DNA from: Rhodospirillales bacterium
Lineage (GTDB): Bacteria > Pseudomonadota > Alphaproteobacteria > Rhodospirillales > WMHbin7
DNA: 36,441 bases
Reading direction: 5' to 3'
Assembly: GCA_016215555.1 (NCBI GenBank)
Contig: JACRJC010000017.1
Coordinates: forward strand, 1 to 36,441
The notes below the pieces were generated by a model, which saw only the letters and a list, made by a program, of their open reading frames with translations, searched no databases and had not been told where the DNA came from. A program made the translations under genes and the position numbers. Of this stretch, positions 24,536-31,260 are shown piece by piece; the stretch's first letter is position 1, and every line of letters starts with the position of its first letter.

Positions 24536-25879
24536 GGGCAGGGAAATCCGCACCCGCAGCCCGCCCGAGGGATTGTCTTCGAGGCGAATGTCGCCGCCAT
24601 GGCTGCGCACGATGTCGCGGGCGATAGTCAAGCCCAGCCCCACGCCGCCGGTGCGTTTGTTGCGCGAGCTTTCGATGCGGTAGAAGGGGCGGAACACCTC
24701 GTCGCGCATTTCGGCGGCAATGCCGGGGCCGTCGTCGTCGATCAGAATCTCGACGCAAGTATCGCGCAGCCCCGCCCGTACCCAGATCTGCTTGGCGTAG
24801 CGCGTGGCGTTGCCGATCAGGTTGTTGAGGCAGCGGCGCACGGCATCGGGGCGCAGCATCAAGGCCATGTCGCCCTCGATATGCAGATCGATGCTCGTGC
24901 CTTGGCGCTTGAATCCGCCCACCACCTCGTCCAGCAGGCGCGACAGTTCCACCTTGACCGGCGCCTCGCCGCCCTCGCCGCGGGCAAAGGCCAGATAGCC
25001 CTCGATCATGCGCCCCATTTCGTCAAGATCGGTCTTGAGGTCGGCCACACCCTCGGCATCGCCCATCAGGGCCAGTTGCAGTTTCATGCGCGTCAGCGGC
25101 GTGCGCAGATCGTGAGAAACGCCGGCCAGCATTTCTGTGCGGTGTCCCAGCAAACTTTTGATGCGGTCGCGCATGCGGGCGAAGGCGATGGCGGCCAGGC
25201 GCACCTCGGCCGCGCCCTCGGGTTTCAGATAGGGCACGTCATGGCCCTTGCCCAAGGCATCGGCGGCGGCGGCCAGTCTTCGCACCGACTTCACCTGATT
25301 GCGCATGAAGATGATGGCGATGCTGGAAACCAACAGGGCCGTACCCACCATCCACAACAGGAAGATATAGGTGGTCGAACTGGCCAGCCGCTTGGTGGAG
25401 GCGAAGACGTGCAAGACCCCGTCTTGCATCTGCACGCGCACCTCAACCCATTTTTCCTGCGAGGCGTCGATCAGGAAGGGCCGCTGCAGCTGGCTGTGCA
25501 GCACCTGCTCGAGATCGTCCTCGAACAAGGCGTCGCGGGACGGAAAGGGCGCATTCGGCAGCACCTCGCCGGGGATGAAGTTGATGGACAGGCCCATGGA
25601 ATCATCGACCAGATTGGTCATCCAGGCCCGGTCGGCGGCGCCCGGATAGGCGCGCAGGAATTCGACGATGGTGACGACGTCGCCGGCCAGATCCTGGGCC
25701 AGCCTTCGTGTGACCGTTCCCCAGTGGCGTTCGTAGAAGACCACCGTCGCCACCAATTGCACCAGAACCAGCGGCATGACGATGATCAGCAGCGAGCGGC
25801 CAAGAAGGCCGCGCGGCATGATCCGCTTCAACAAAGTCTTCAGCCGCTGATAGGGGCCAAAAGAGCGCATGGCCATCAA
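24530..25879 (-). CDS. EnvZ-like sensor histidine kinase, partner of the PetR-type regulator
   Basis: This 449-residue kinase has an N-terminal membrane helix (LLIIVMPLVLVQLVATVVFYE), a periplasmic sensing domain (~50-165), a second helix (~170-195), a HAMP linker, a HisKA domain with LAGVSHDLRTPLTRM, and a HATPase with N box CLNNLIGNATRY and G2 GGVGLGLTIARDI. The plan is that of the EnvZ/OmpR class. It overlaps the response regulator gene by 4 nt (ATGA), so the pair is translationally coupled and forms a cognate two-component system. The signal is unknown; related pairs in alphaproteobacteria affect envelope or respiratory functions. Confidence 0.92.
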   Translation of the reverse strand: MMAMRSFGPYQRLKTLLKRIMPRGLLGRSLLIIVMPLVLVQLVATVVFYERHWGTVTRRLAQDLAGDVVTIVEFLRAYPGAADRAWMTNLVDDSMGLSINFIPGEVLPNAPFPSRDALFEDDLEQVLHSQLQRPFLIDASQEKWVEVRVQMQDGVLHVFASTKRLASSTTYIFLLWMVGTALLVSSIAIIFMRNQVKSVRRLAAAADALGKGHDVPYLKPEGAAEVRLAAIAFARMRDRIKSLLGHRTEMLAGVSHDLRTPLTRMKLQLALMGDAEGVADLKTDLDEMGRMIEGYLAFARGEGGEAPVKVELSRLLDEVVGGFKRQGTSIDLHIEGDMALMLRPDAVRRCLNNLIGNATRYAKQIWVRAGLRDTCVEILIDDDGPGIAAEMRDEVFRPFYRIESSRNKRTGGVGLGLTIARDIVRSHGGDIRLEDNPSGGLRVRISLPL

Positions 25880-26565
25880 TCCGGCTTCAGGATGTAGCCG
25901 CGCCCGCGAACGGTTTGCAGATATCTGGGCTGCTGGGCGTCGTCCATCAGCTTCTTGCGCAGGCGCGTCACCTGCACATCGACGGTGCGCAGATTGCCGG
26001 CCACGCCGGTCTTCTCGGCCAGTTCCTCGCGCGACAACACCTTGGAGGGCGCCGCCGCCAGCACCGCCAGCAAGGTCGCCTCGGCGGTCGTCAGATGGAT
26101 CGGCTGATCCCCTTGCATCAAAGCCTGCCGGGCGCCGTCATAGACCAGATCGCCCAGTTTCAGCCGTTCCGGCGCCGCCGGCGCTTCCCGGACCTGACGT
26201 TTCAGAATGCTCTGGATGCGCAGCACCAGTTCGCGGGGCTCGAAAGGCTTGGTCAGATAATCATCGACGCCGCCTTCAAGCCCGTCGATGCGGTGTTCGG
26301 ACTCGCCCATCGCCGTCAGCATCAGGATCGGCACCGCGCTGCCGGCCAAGCGCAGCGACTTGGCGAAGGACAGGCCGTCCTCGACCGGCATCATGCGGTC
26401 CAGCACCAGAAGATCGAAGGCCAGCACCGACATCTGGGCCCGAGCCTCGGCGGTGTCGGCGGCCAGGCCGACGGCAAAACCTTGGTCGCTTAGAAATTTC
26501 CCCAACAGGGCGCGCAGCCGCTCGTCGTCGTCGATGACCAGGACATGCGGCGCGTCCGGGTTCAT
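25876..26565 (-). CDS. petR: OmpR-family response regulator, PetR-like
   Basis: This 229-residue protein has a receiver domain with acidic pocket IDDDE (11-15), phosphorylated Asp56 in LLVLDRMMP and the conserved Lys in LTKPFEPREL. An OmpR-type winged helix follows, with TTAEATLLAVLAAAPSKVLSREELAE and VDVQVTRLRKKL. It overlaps the MarR gene by 4 nt upstream and the kinase gene by 4 nt downstream. The order MarR (PetP) - OmpR-type regulator (PetR) next to a branched-chain aminotransferase recurs in alphaproteobacteria and gives the name; in Rhodobacter PetP/PetR influence cytochrome bc1 expression. The name is by context and family, not by a tested function. Confidence 0.85.
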   Translation of the reverse strand: MNPDAPHVLVIDDDERLRALLGKFLSDQGFAVGLAADTAEARAQMSVLAFDLLVLDRMMPVEDGLSFAKSLRLAGSAVPILMLTAMGESEHRIDGLEGGVDDYLTKPFEPRELVLRIQSILKRQVREAPAAPERLKLGDLVYDGARQALMQGDQPIHLTTAEATLLAVLAAAPSKVLSREELAEKTGVAGNLRTVDVQVTRLRKKLMDDAQQPRYLQTVRGRGYILKPD

Positions 26566-27047
26566 GGCTGATTCCTTCGTCCCAGGCTGGGATCGTCGGT
26601 AATCCCCATCATGACCCGCTTGAAACCTTCGACCGCATCCGTTCCCGCCTGGGCGAAGGCGCGTTCGATGCGGGCCAACTGGCGCTCGGTCAGGGCCCGC
26701 TCCAAGGACAGGCCCTTGGCGGTCAGGCTTAAGCGCCGCTGGCGCTTGTCGCGCTCGCCCGGGGCCTGGGCCACGAATCCCTGATCGACCAGTTCGCGCA
26801 GAACCCGGGCCAGGCTTTGCTTGGTGATCTTCAAGATCGTCAACAGGTCGCTGACCGTCATGCCGGGATGGCGGCCCACGAAATAGATCACCCGATGGTG
26901 AGCGCGGCCAAATCCCTGCCCGGCCAGCAGGGCGTCGGGCTCGGAGGTAAAGTCCCGATAGGCGAAAAACAGCATCTCGATGGCCTCGCGAAGCTGGCTT
27001 TCGTGGAAATGCCCATCATGGGGGGGAGGAAATTTTATGTCAGTCAT
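26562..27047 (-). CDS. petP: MarR-family regulator, PetP-like
   Basis: This 161-residue winged-helix protein has the MarR core: QGFGRAHHRVIYFVGRHPGMTVSDLL, recognition segment LKITKQSLARVLRELVDQGFV and the wing with ERDKRQRRLSLTAKG. The ATG at 27047 is chosen because it leads into MTDIKFPPPHDGHFHESQ, typical of this subgroup; an earlier start at 27083 would overlap the ilvE promoter. It is the first gene of a three-gene overlapping operon with petR and the kinase, divergent from ilvE. A palindrome covering its start codon (27037-27055) suggests autorepression. Confidence 0.85.
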   Translation of the reverse strand: MTDIKFPPPHDGHFHESQLREAIEMLFFAYRDFTSEPDALLAGQGFGRAHHRVIYFVGRHPGMTVSDLLTILKITKQSLARVLRELVDQGFVAQAPGERDKRQRRLSLTAKGLSLERALTERQLARIERAFAQAGTDAVEGFKRVMMGITDDPSLGRRNQP

Positions 27048-27055
27048 GTTGACAT
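27037..27055. promoter_or_regulatory. Palindrome between petP and ilvE
   Basis: ATGTCA and TGACAT are perfect inverted half-sites separated by 7 nt. The palindrome covers the petP start codon and also TTGACA (27049-27054), a consensus -35 hexamer pointing toward ilvE. Binding of the MarR protein here could control both directions. The -10 for ilvE at the expected distance (around 27072) is poor, so the promoter itself is uncertain. Confidence 0.5.
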
Positions 27056-27119
27056 TTTGCCCTAAGGATGTTACCCGTGACAAGACCTATTCGCAACTTT
27101 CTAACCGAAGGGCCCTGCC

Positions 27120-27995
27120 ATGAGTGTCATTCCTTTCGACGACCGCGACGGAACCATCTGGATGGACGGCAAGCTCGTCCCCTGGCGCGATGCCAAGCTG
27201 CATGTGCTGTCCCATGGATTGCATTATGCCTCGGCTGTCTTCGAAGGGGAACGGGCTTACAGCGGCCGAATCTTCAAATTGACCGAGCACAGCCAGCGTC
27301 TGGCCGATTCCGCCAAATGGCTGGGTTTCGATCTGCCCTATACGGTTCAGCAGATCGACGACGCCTGCAAGCTGGTGCTGGTCGACAACAAGTTGAAGGA
27401 CGCCTATGTCCGCCCCATCGCCTGGCGCGGCAGCGAGATGATGGGTGTGGCCGCCCAGGCCACCAAGATCCGCGTCGCCATCGCGGTGTGGGAATGGCCC
27501 AGCTATTTCTCGCCCGAAGCCAAGATGAAGGGCATTCGCCTGCAGATGTCGGAATGGCGCCGCCCCGACCCCAAGACCATCCCCTGCAAGGCCAAGGCGG
27601 CGGGACTGTACATGATCTGCACGCTCTCCAAGCACAAGGCCGAAGATGAGGGCTATCACGATTCGATGATGCTGGACTATCGCGGCCAGATCGCCGAGGC
27701 CACCGGCGCCAACGTCTTCTTCGTCATCGACGGCAAAATCCACACGCCAAAGCCCGACTGTTTCCTGGACGGCATCACGCGCCGCACGGTGATCGATCTG
27801 GCCAAGAAGCGCGGCTTCGAGGTCATCGAGCGCGCCATGCAGCCCGAGGAAATGGGAAGCGCGAGCGAATGTTTCCTGACCGGAACCGCTGCCGAAGTGA
27901 CTCCGGTGGGCGAGATCGGCGACTATCGCTTCACGCCGGCCCAAGTCTGCAAGGTGCTGATGGACGACTATTCGGCCTTGGTGAATGCCGGTTGA
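27120..27995 (+). CDS. ilvE: Branched-chain amino acid aminotransferase IlvE
   Basis: This PLP enzyme of fold type IV, 291 residues, exchanges the amino group between glutamate and the 2-oxo acids of leucine, isoleucine and valine. The Schiff-base lysine is K159 in PCKAKAAGLY and the cofactor-contacting glutamate is E193 in GQIAEATGANVFF, at the same positions as in the E. coli enzyme. The start region FDDRDGTIWMDGKLVPW is standard. The gene is monocistronic, divergent from petP and ended by a terminator at 28021-28046. Confidence 0.95.
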   Translation: MSVIPFDDRDGTIWMDGKLVPWRDAKLHVLSHGLHYASAVFEGERAYSGRIFKLTEHSQRLADSAKWLGFDLPYTVQQIDDACKLVLVDNKLKDAYVRPIAWRGSEMMGVAAQATKIRVAIAVWEWPSYFSPEAKMKGIRLQMSEWRRPDPKTIPCKAKAAGLYMICTLSKHKAEDEGYHDSMMLDYRGQIAEATGANVFFVIDGKIHTPKPDCFLDGITRRTVIDLAKKRGFEVIERAMQPEEMGSASECFLTGTAAEVTPVGEIGDYRFTPAQVCKVLMDDYSALVNAG

Positions 27996-28020
27996 AAAAC
28001 CGGACTTGGATCAATTATGA

Positions 28021-28046
28021 AAGAGGGAGCTTCGGCTCCCTTTTTT
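28021..28046 (+). terminator. Rho-independent terminator after ilvE
   Basis: GGGAGC (28025-28030) pairs with GCTCCC (28035-28040) around a stable TTCG tetraloop and is followed by six T. The stem lengthens by A-T pairs on both sides. It lies about 30 nt past the ilvE stop codon. Confidence 0.92.
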
Positions 28047-28062
28047 ATGGCGCGGCTTTGGC

Positions 28063-28335
28063 ATGGGAAACATCTATTACGATCCGCCCAACGGGATACA
28101 GGTGCATATCCCGCTCAGCTTGCGACAGCACAGGGACAAGGATGCCTTCCTGACCCTGCTTCTCAGGCAGGCCGAAGCGGAACTGGCCGCCTTCGCCGCC
28201 CGCCTGTTCGCAGCCGATAGCGTGCCCAGCGCTGAAATCAGCCCCGTCTACGCCCTGGCCAAGCTGGCGCTTGAGCATGGCCTAGCCGACCTCGCGGCCG
28301 AAATCGGCGACCTGGCGGATGAGGTGGGGTATTAG
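28063..28335 (+). CDS. Hypothetical protein, 90 residues
   Basis: I do not recognise this protein. It is 90 residues, starts MGNIYYDPPNGIQVHIPL and is then largely helical and Ala/Leu-rich (EAELAAFAARLFAAD, LAKLALEHGLADLAAEIGDLADE), without membrane segment, cysteine motif or signal peptide. Third codon positions are strongly G/C, as in neighbouring core genes, which argues for a real gene. There is no clear ribosome-binding site, and the frame opens only 16 nt after the ilvE terminator T run, so expression is uncertain. Unlike the toxin-antitoxin genes after it, its composition fits the host chromosome. Confidence 0.55.
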   Translation: MGNIYYDPPNGIQVHIPLSLRQHRDKDAFLTLLLRQAEAELAAFAARLFAADSVPSAEISPVYALAKLALEHGLADLAAEIGDLADEVGY

Positions 28336-28343
28336 GCTCTACT

Positions 28344-28370
28344 TGTAATATTACATGTGATGTGACATCA
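28344..28370. promoter_or_regulatory. Tandem palindromes before the toxin-antitoxin operon
   Basis: TGTAATATTACA (28344-28355) is a perfect 12-bp palindrome. TGATGT-G-ACATCA (28358-28370) is a second perfect palindrome 2 nt later. Both lie just upstream of the PIN gene start at 28377. Paired palindromes of this type are the usual operators for ribbon-helix-helix antitoxins, and the second gene of the operon encodes such a protein. Confidence 0.6.
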
Positions 28371-28376
28371 TAGATC

Positions 28377-28799
28377 ATGCGATGTGTTATGGACACCGAT
28401 GCCGTCGTTGCGGCGATGAGAAGCCCGTCAGGCGCTTCGGCGGCCCTTCTTCTAGCTGCCTTGGAAGGGCGCCTGACCTTACTGGTGAGTGTTCCGCTCG
28501 TCATCGAATACGAAGCAATTTGCTGCCGCCCAGAACATTGGCTGGCTGCCGGACTAACAGAACGGAAAGTCGGGCAGTTTCTAGATGGCCTGGTGGCCTT
28601 GGCAGAGCCGGTGGAAAGCCATTTTCTTTGGCGCCCAAGCCTGCGTGACCCTTGTGACGAAATGGTCCTTGAAGCCGCCGTCAATGGCCGAGCTGACGCG
28701 ATTGTAACTTTCAACGTCAAGGATTTCCGGGTCGCTCGCGCACAATTCAGCCTGGAAATCCTGAAGCCTTCAGAGGCATTACGGAGACTCGAACCATGA
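28377..28799 (+). CDS. PIN-domain toxin (putative toxin-antitoxin component)
   Basis: This 140-residue PIN-fold protein resembles the putative toxin group of COG1569. It begins MRCVMDTDAVVAAMRSPSGAS, where the first metal-binding Asp (D6) is present but the usual following Asn is Asp (D8). VPLVIEYE supplies the second acidic residue, and DPCDEMVLEAAVNGRADAIVTFNVKDF holds the last acidic cluster. PIN proteins are Mg2+-dependent ribonucleases, often cutting tRNA or rRNA. The stop overlaps the next gene by 4 nt (ATGA). The order here is toxin first, antitoxin second. Codons are less G/C-biased than in surrounding genes, consistent with acquisition. Confidence 0.85.
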   Translation: MRCVMDTDAVVAAMRSPSGASAALLLAALEGRLTLLVSVPLVIEYEAICCRPEHWLAAGLTERKVGQFLDGLVALAEPVESHFLWRPSLRDPCDEMVLEAAVNGRADAIVTFNVKDFRVARAQFSLEILKPSEALRRLEP

Positions 28800-29044
28800 G
28801 AATGACCTCAACATATCCCTTGCGCTTGCCGCGCTCTGTCAAAGCTGCAGTCGAGAAGATTGCCAAGGAAGAGGGCGTCAGCCTTAACCAGTTTGTGGCA
28901 ACGGCAGTGGCGGAAAAACTGTCAGCGATGAACACCGCCGCCTTTTTCGCCGAGCGCAAAGAACGCGCTGACATGGGGGCGTTTCGACGTATTCTTACCC
29001 GCAAGGGCGGTGAGAAGCCGCGCGAGGGGGATGAAAACCCGTGA
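28796..29044 (+). CDS. Ribbon-helix-helix antitoxin-like protein
   Basis: This 82-residue protein has the N-terminal strand TYPLRLPRSVKAAVEKIAKEEGVSLNQFVATAVAEKL, the ribbon-helix-helix form seen in HicB-type and related antitoxins; the strand would contact DNA as a dimer. The C-terminal part (AAFFAERKERADMGAFRRILTRKGG) is the likely toxin-binding tail. It overlaps the PIN toxin gene upstream (ATGA) and the third gene downstream (GTGA). It would neutralise the toxin and repress the operon through the palindromes at 28344-28370. Confidence 0.82.
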   Translation: MRMTSTYPLRLPRSVKAAVEKIAKEEGVSLNQFVATAVAEKLSAMNTAAFFAERKERADMGAFRRILTRKGGEKPREGDENP

Positions 29045-29505
29045 GTGGCCTGTTCGATCTCATCGACGCCTTGGCTTTCTTTAAATCCACCCAGCGCCGC
29101 TATGAGTCATATCGGCAAGGCCACATCAAGTCGACCGAGGATTTGCTCTACATCATCCTGGGCCTCAATCATCTGCGTGAATGGATCGCACCTGATTACA
29201 ACAAGACTAAGAGCAAATGGCCCCCAGCGGACACGGCTGAAAAGACCTTCTCCAAAGCCGTCTTTGAGAATCATGATTTTGGTATCCTTCGTTCGCTTGC
29301 CAACGGAACAAAACACGCCAAAGCCGTAGAAACAGGATATGCTGGCGGCGCTCCAATGGACGACTGGGGGGATTTTGATTCTGTCGCCAATGTCGATAAG
29401 GGTCCGCCCACAGCCCATTTTGTCGATGAGCGCCCCATTGAAGAGCTTGTCGCGCCAGTAATTCAGCTTTACGAAAACTGGTTTTCCGGGCGCTATCATC
29501 CTTGA
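29041..29505 (+). CDS. Unknown third protein of the toxin-antitoxin operon
   Basis: I do not recognise this protein. It is 154 residues, begins with a GTG that overlaps the antitoxin stop codon (GTGA), and is mainly helical in its first half (LFDLIDALAFFKSTQRRYESYRQGHIKSTEDLLYIILGLNHLREW is the span of residues 4-48). A motif LRSLANGTKHAKAV follows near residue 95-108; an Arg followed by Asn-x-x-Lys-His loosely recalls HEPN-type RNase motifs, but the spacing is longer than the usual R-x4-6-H, so this is only a suggestion. There is no membrane segment. The tight 4-nt overlaps imply that it is translated with the toxin and antitoxin. Confidence 0.7.
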   Translation: MSGLFDLIDALAFFKSTQRRYESYRQGHIKSTEDLLYIILGLNHLREWIAPDYNKTKSKWPPADTAEKTFSKAVFENHDFGILRSLANGTKHAKAVETGYAGGAPMDDWGDFDSVANVDKGPPTAHFVDERPIEELVAPVIQLYENWFSGRYHP

Positions 29506-29527
29506 TGCGATGAAGGCAAGGAAGGGC

Positions 29528-29974
29528 TTAGCCTCCCCACCTCTTCGCCGCTTCGTCGTCGCTTTCCTTGGCGTCCACCCATTTGCCGCCGCCCTGGCCC
29601 TCCTCGAATTTCCAGAAGGGGGCCTTGGTCTTCAGCCAGTCGATCAGGAATTGGCAGGCTTCCAGCGAATCCTTGCGATGCGCCGAACCCGTCATTACCA
29701 GCACGATGCGATCGCCAGGCTTCATGCGCCCGACCCGATGCACGATCAGGGCGTCGTCCAGCTTCCAGCGCGCCCGCGCTTCGGCCTCGATGGCTTCCAA
29801 CTGGCGCTCGGTCATGCCGGGATAATGTTCCAGCGTCATCGCCGACACCGTCTGCCCATCGCCACGCACCAGTCCCACGAACAGGGCAACGCCGCCCAGA
29901 TCGACGCGACCTTCGGTGAAGCGGGCGAATTCCAGACCCACGTCAAAATCCTCTTCCTGCACGCGCACGGCCAT
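29528..29974 (-). CDS. moaE: Molybdopterin synthase catalytic subunit MoaE
   Basis: MoaE inserts dithiolene sulfur into precursor Z with MoaD as sulfur donor, giving molybdopterin. Family marks are GGVALFVGLVRG, LEHYPGMTERQLEAIE, VHRVGRMKPGD and the catalytic stretch HRKDSLEACQFLIDWLKTKAPFWKFE with its lysines. Its length is 148 residues. The start at 29974 has GGAGG 8 nt upstream, and the gene begins 4 nt after the moaD stop. It is the last gene of the uvrC-pgsA-mobB-moaD-moaE series. Confidence 0.95.
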   Translation of the reverse strand: MAVRVQEEDFDVGLEFARFTEGRVDLGGVALFVGLVRGDGQTVSAMTLEHYPGMTERQLEAIEAEARARWKLDDALIVHRVGRMKPGDRIVLVMTGSAHRKDSLEACQFLIDWLKTKAPFWKFEEGQGGGKWVDAKESDDEAAKRWGG

Positions 29975-29978
29975 GGCC

Positions 29979-30230
29979 TCAGCCTCCGGTCACCGGCGGA
30001 AAGAAGGCGATCTCGTCGCCCTCCTTGATGGCGGCGTCGAAACCGGCATGTTCCTGATTGACCGCCGCCCGCAGCAGACGCAAATCGGCGAAGGCGTCGG
30101 CATGTCCTGGTCCTTGCCCCTTCAGCCAATCGATCAGGTCGGCCACCGTGCCGACGGAAGCGGGCGGCGTCACATCTTCCGAACCGATGCCGGTCTTGGC
30201 CTTCAAACTGGCGAAATAAAGAATTTTCAT
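29979..30230 (-). CDS. moaD: Molybdopterin synthase sulfur carrier subunit MoaD
   Basis: This 83-residue ubiquitin-like protein ends in VTGG, the C-terminal Gly-Gly that is adenylated and thiocarboxylated. The start MKILYFASLKAKTG is standard. The ATG at 30230 overlaps the mobB stop by 4 nt, so the longer frame to 30242 is rejected. It works with MoaE just downstream. Confidence 0.93.
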   Translation of the reverse strand: MKILYFASLKAKTGIGSEDVTPPASVGTVADLIDWLKGQGPGHADAFADLRLLRAAVNQEHAGFDAAIKEGDEIAFFPPVTGG

Positions 30231-30685
30231 GCCGCCACCCATTGCGCCTGGGCCAGGGCCAGATCGGCCAGGGCGGCGATATCCAAACCGTCGGGATCCA
30301 GCAAGGCGATCACAGAAGCGTCGCAGCGCGTTGCTTCGCCGGCAGCGCCGACCCGGGCTTTGGGATGAGCCTCGGCCTCGAATCCGTCGATCAGCACCAG
30401 ATCGGCCCCGGTCAAGCCTTGCGCCAATTGCCGGGCCGAGGGCGCGGGCCTGGCCCCGTTCTCATGCATGAGGGCGGAGAATTGCGGCGCCATCAACAAC
30501 ACCTCGGAGGCTCCCGCCTTGCGATGTTCGTATGAATCCTTGCCCGGCTTGTCGGGATCGAAATCGGCGGCGGCTTCAAACAATGCCGCTACCTTGAGGT
30601 CACGCTTCGACAATTCGGCCACCAACTCCATCAACACAGCGCGGCGCTGGCCGACATCCCGGCCGATCAGGCCGAAAAGCCTCAT
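30227..30685 (-). CDS. mobB: MobB-like protein with degenerate P-loop
   Basis: This 152-residue protein aligns with MobB, the GTP-binding partner in molybdopterin-guanine-dinucleotide synthesis, through FDPDKPGKDSYEHRKAGASEVLL, ALMHENG and DLVLIDGFEAEAHPKARV. The N-terminal P-loop, normally of the form GxxGSGKTTL, reads GLIGRDVGQRRAVL: the essential Lys and Ser/Thr are gone. The following TVKHAHH-type segment is also changed (ALFEAAADF). GTP hydrolysis as in E. coli MobB is therefore unlikely, yet the rest of the fold is conserved. AAGGAG lies 7 nt upstream of the ATG at 30685, which overlaps the pgsA stop (ATGA). It may keep a scaffold or cofactor-binding role. Confidence 0.82.
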   Translation of the reverse strand: MRLFGLIGRDVGQRRAVLMELVAELSKRDLKVAALFEAAADFDPDKPGKDSYEHRKAGASEVLLMAPQFSALMHENGARPAPSARQLAQGLTGADLVLIDGFEAEAHPKARVGAAGEATRCDASVIALLDPDGLDIAALADLALAQAQWVAA

Positions 30686-31251
30686 GGCCCGCTCCTTGGC
30701 TTGCGCATATGCGGCACCCCGGCCCTTAAATAGTCGTAGCCGGTGATCAGCGTCAGCACCGCGGCCACCCACAACCCCACCTCGCCGATCAGGCGCGTGG
30801 GCAGCCAGTCGGGGCCGGCATCGCCCACGATCAGGAAACCGATGGCCACGATCTGCAAGGTGGTTTTCCACTTGGCCAATTGGCTGACCGGCACGCTGAC
30901 CCTTGTCTCGGCCAGGAATTCCCGCAGGCCTGAAACCAAAATTTCGCGGCACAGAATGACGACGGCTGGCAGATAGGTCAGGGTACTCATGCGGTGGAAG
31001 GCCACCAGCATGAACAGAATGGCCGCCACCAGCAGCTTGTCGGCGATGGGGTCCAAAAACCGCCCGAAGCTGGAAATCTGGTTGGTTCGTCTGGCCAGCC
31101 AGCCGTCGAAGAAATCGGTGATGCCGGCCAGGGCGAAGAAGAACAAAGCCACCCAATGCCAGACATGGCCGTCCAGATAGAAGGTCGCCACCACGACCGG
31201 GATGGCGGCGACGCGAGACAGGGTCAGCAGATTGGGCGGGCTGGTCAGCAT
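30682..31251 (-). CDS. pgsA: CDP-diacylglycerol-glycerol-3-phosphate phosphatidyltransferase PgsA
   Basis: PgsA makes phosphatidylglycerol phosphate at the inner membrane. The CDP-alcohol phosphotransferase signature D-x2-DG-x2-AR-x8-G-x3-D-x3-D is complete in DFFDGWLARRTNQISSFGRF plus LDPIADK. It has 189 residues and about four to five membrane helices. The uvrC-pgsA order is common in alphaproteobacteria; here pgsA begins 9 nt after uvrC and overlaps mobB by 4 nt. Confidence 0.95.
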   Translation of the reverse strand: MLTSPPNLLTLSRVAAIPVVVATFYLDGHVWHWVALFFFALAGITDFFDGWLARRTNQISSFGRFLDPIADKLLVAAILFMLVAFHRMSTLTYLPAVVILCREILVSGLREFLAETRVSVPVSQLAKWKTTLQIVAIGFLIVGDAGPDWLPTRLIGEVGLWVAAVLTLITGYDYLRAGVPHMRKPRSGP

Positions 31252-31260
31252 GGCCAGACT

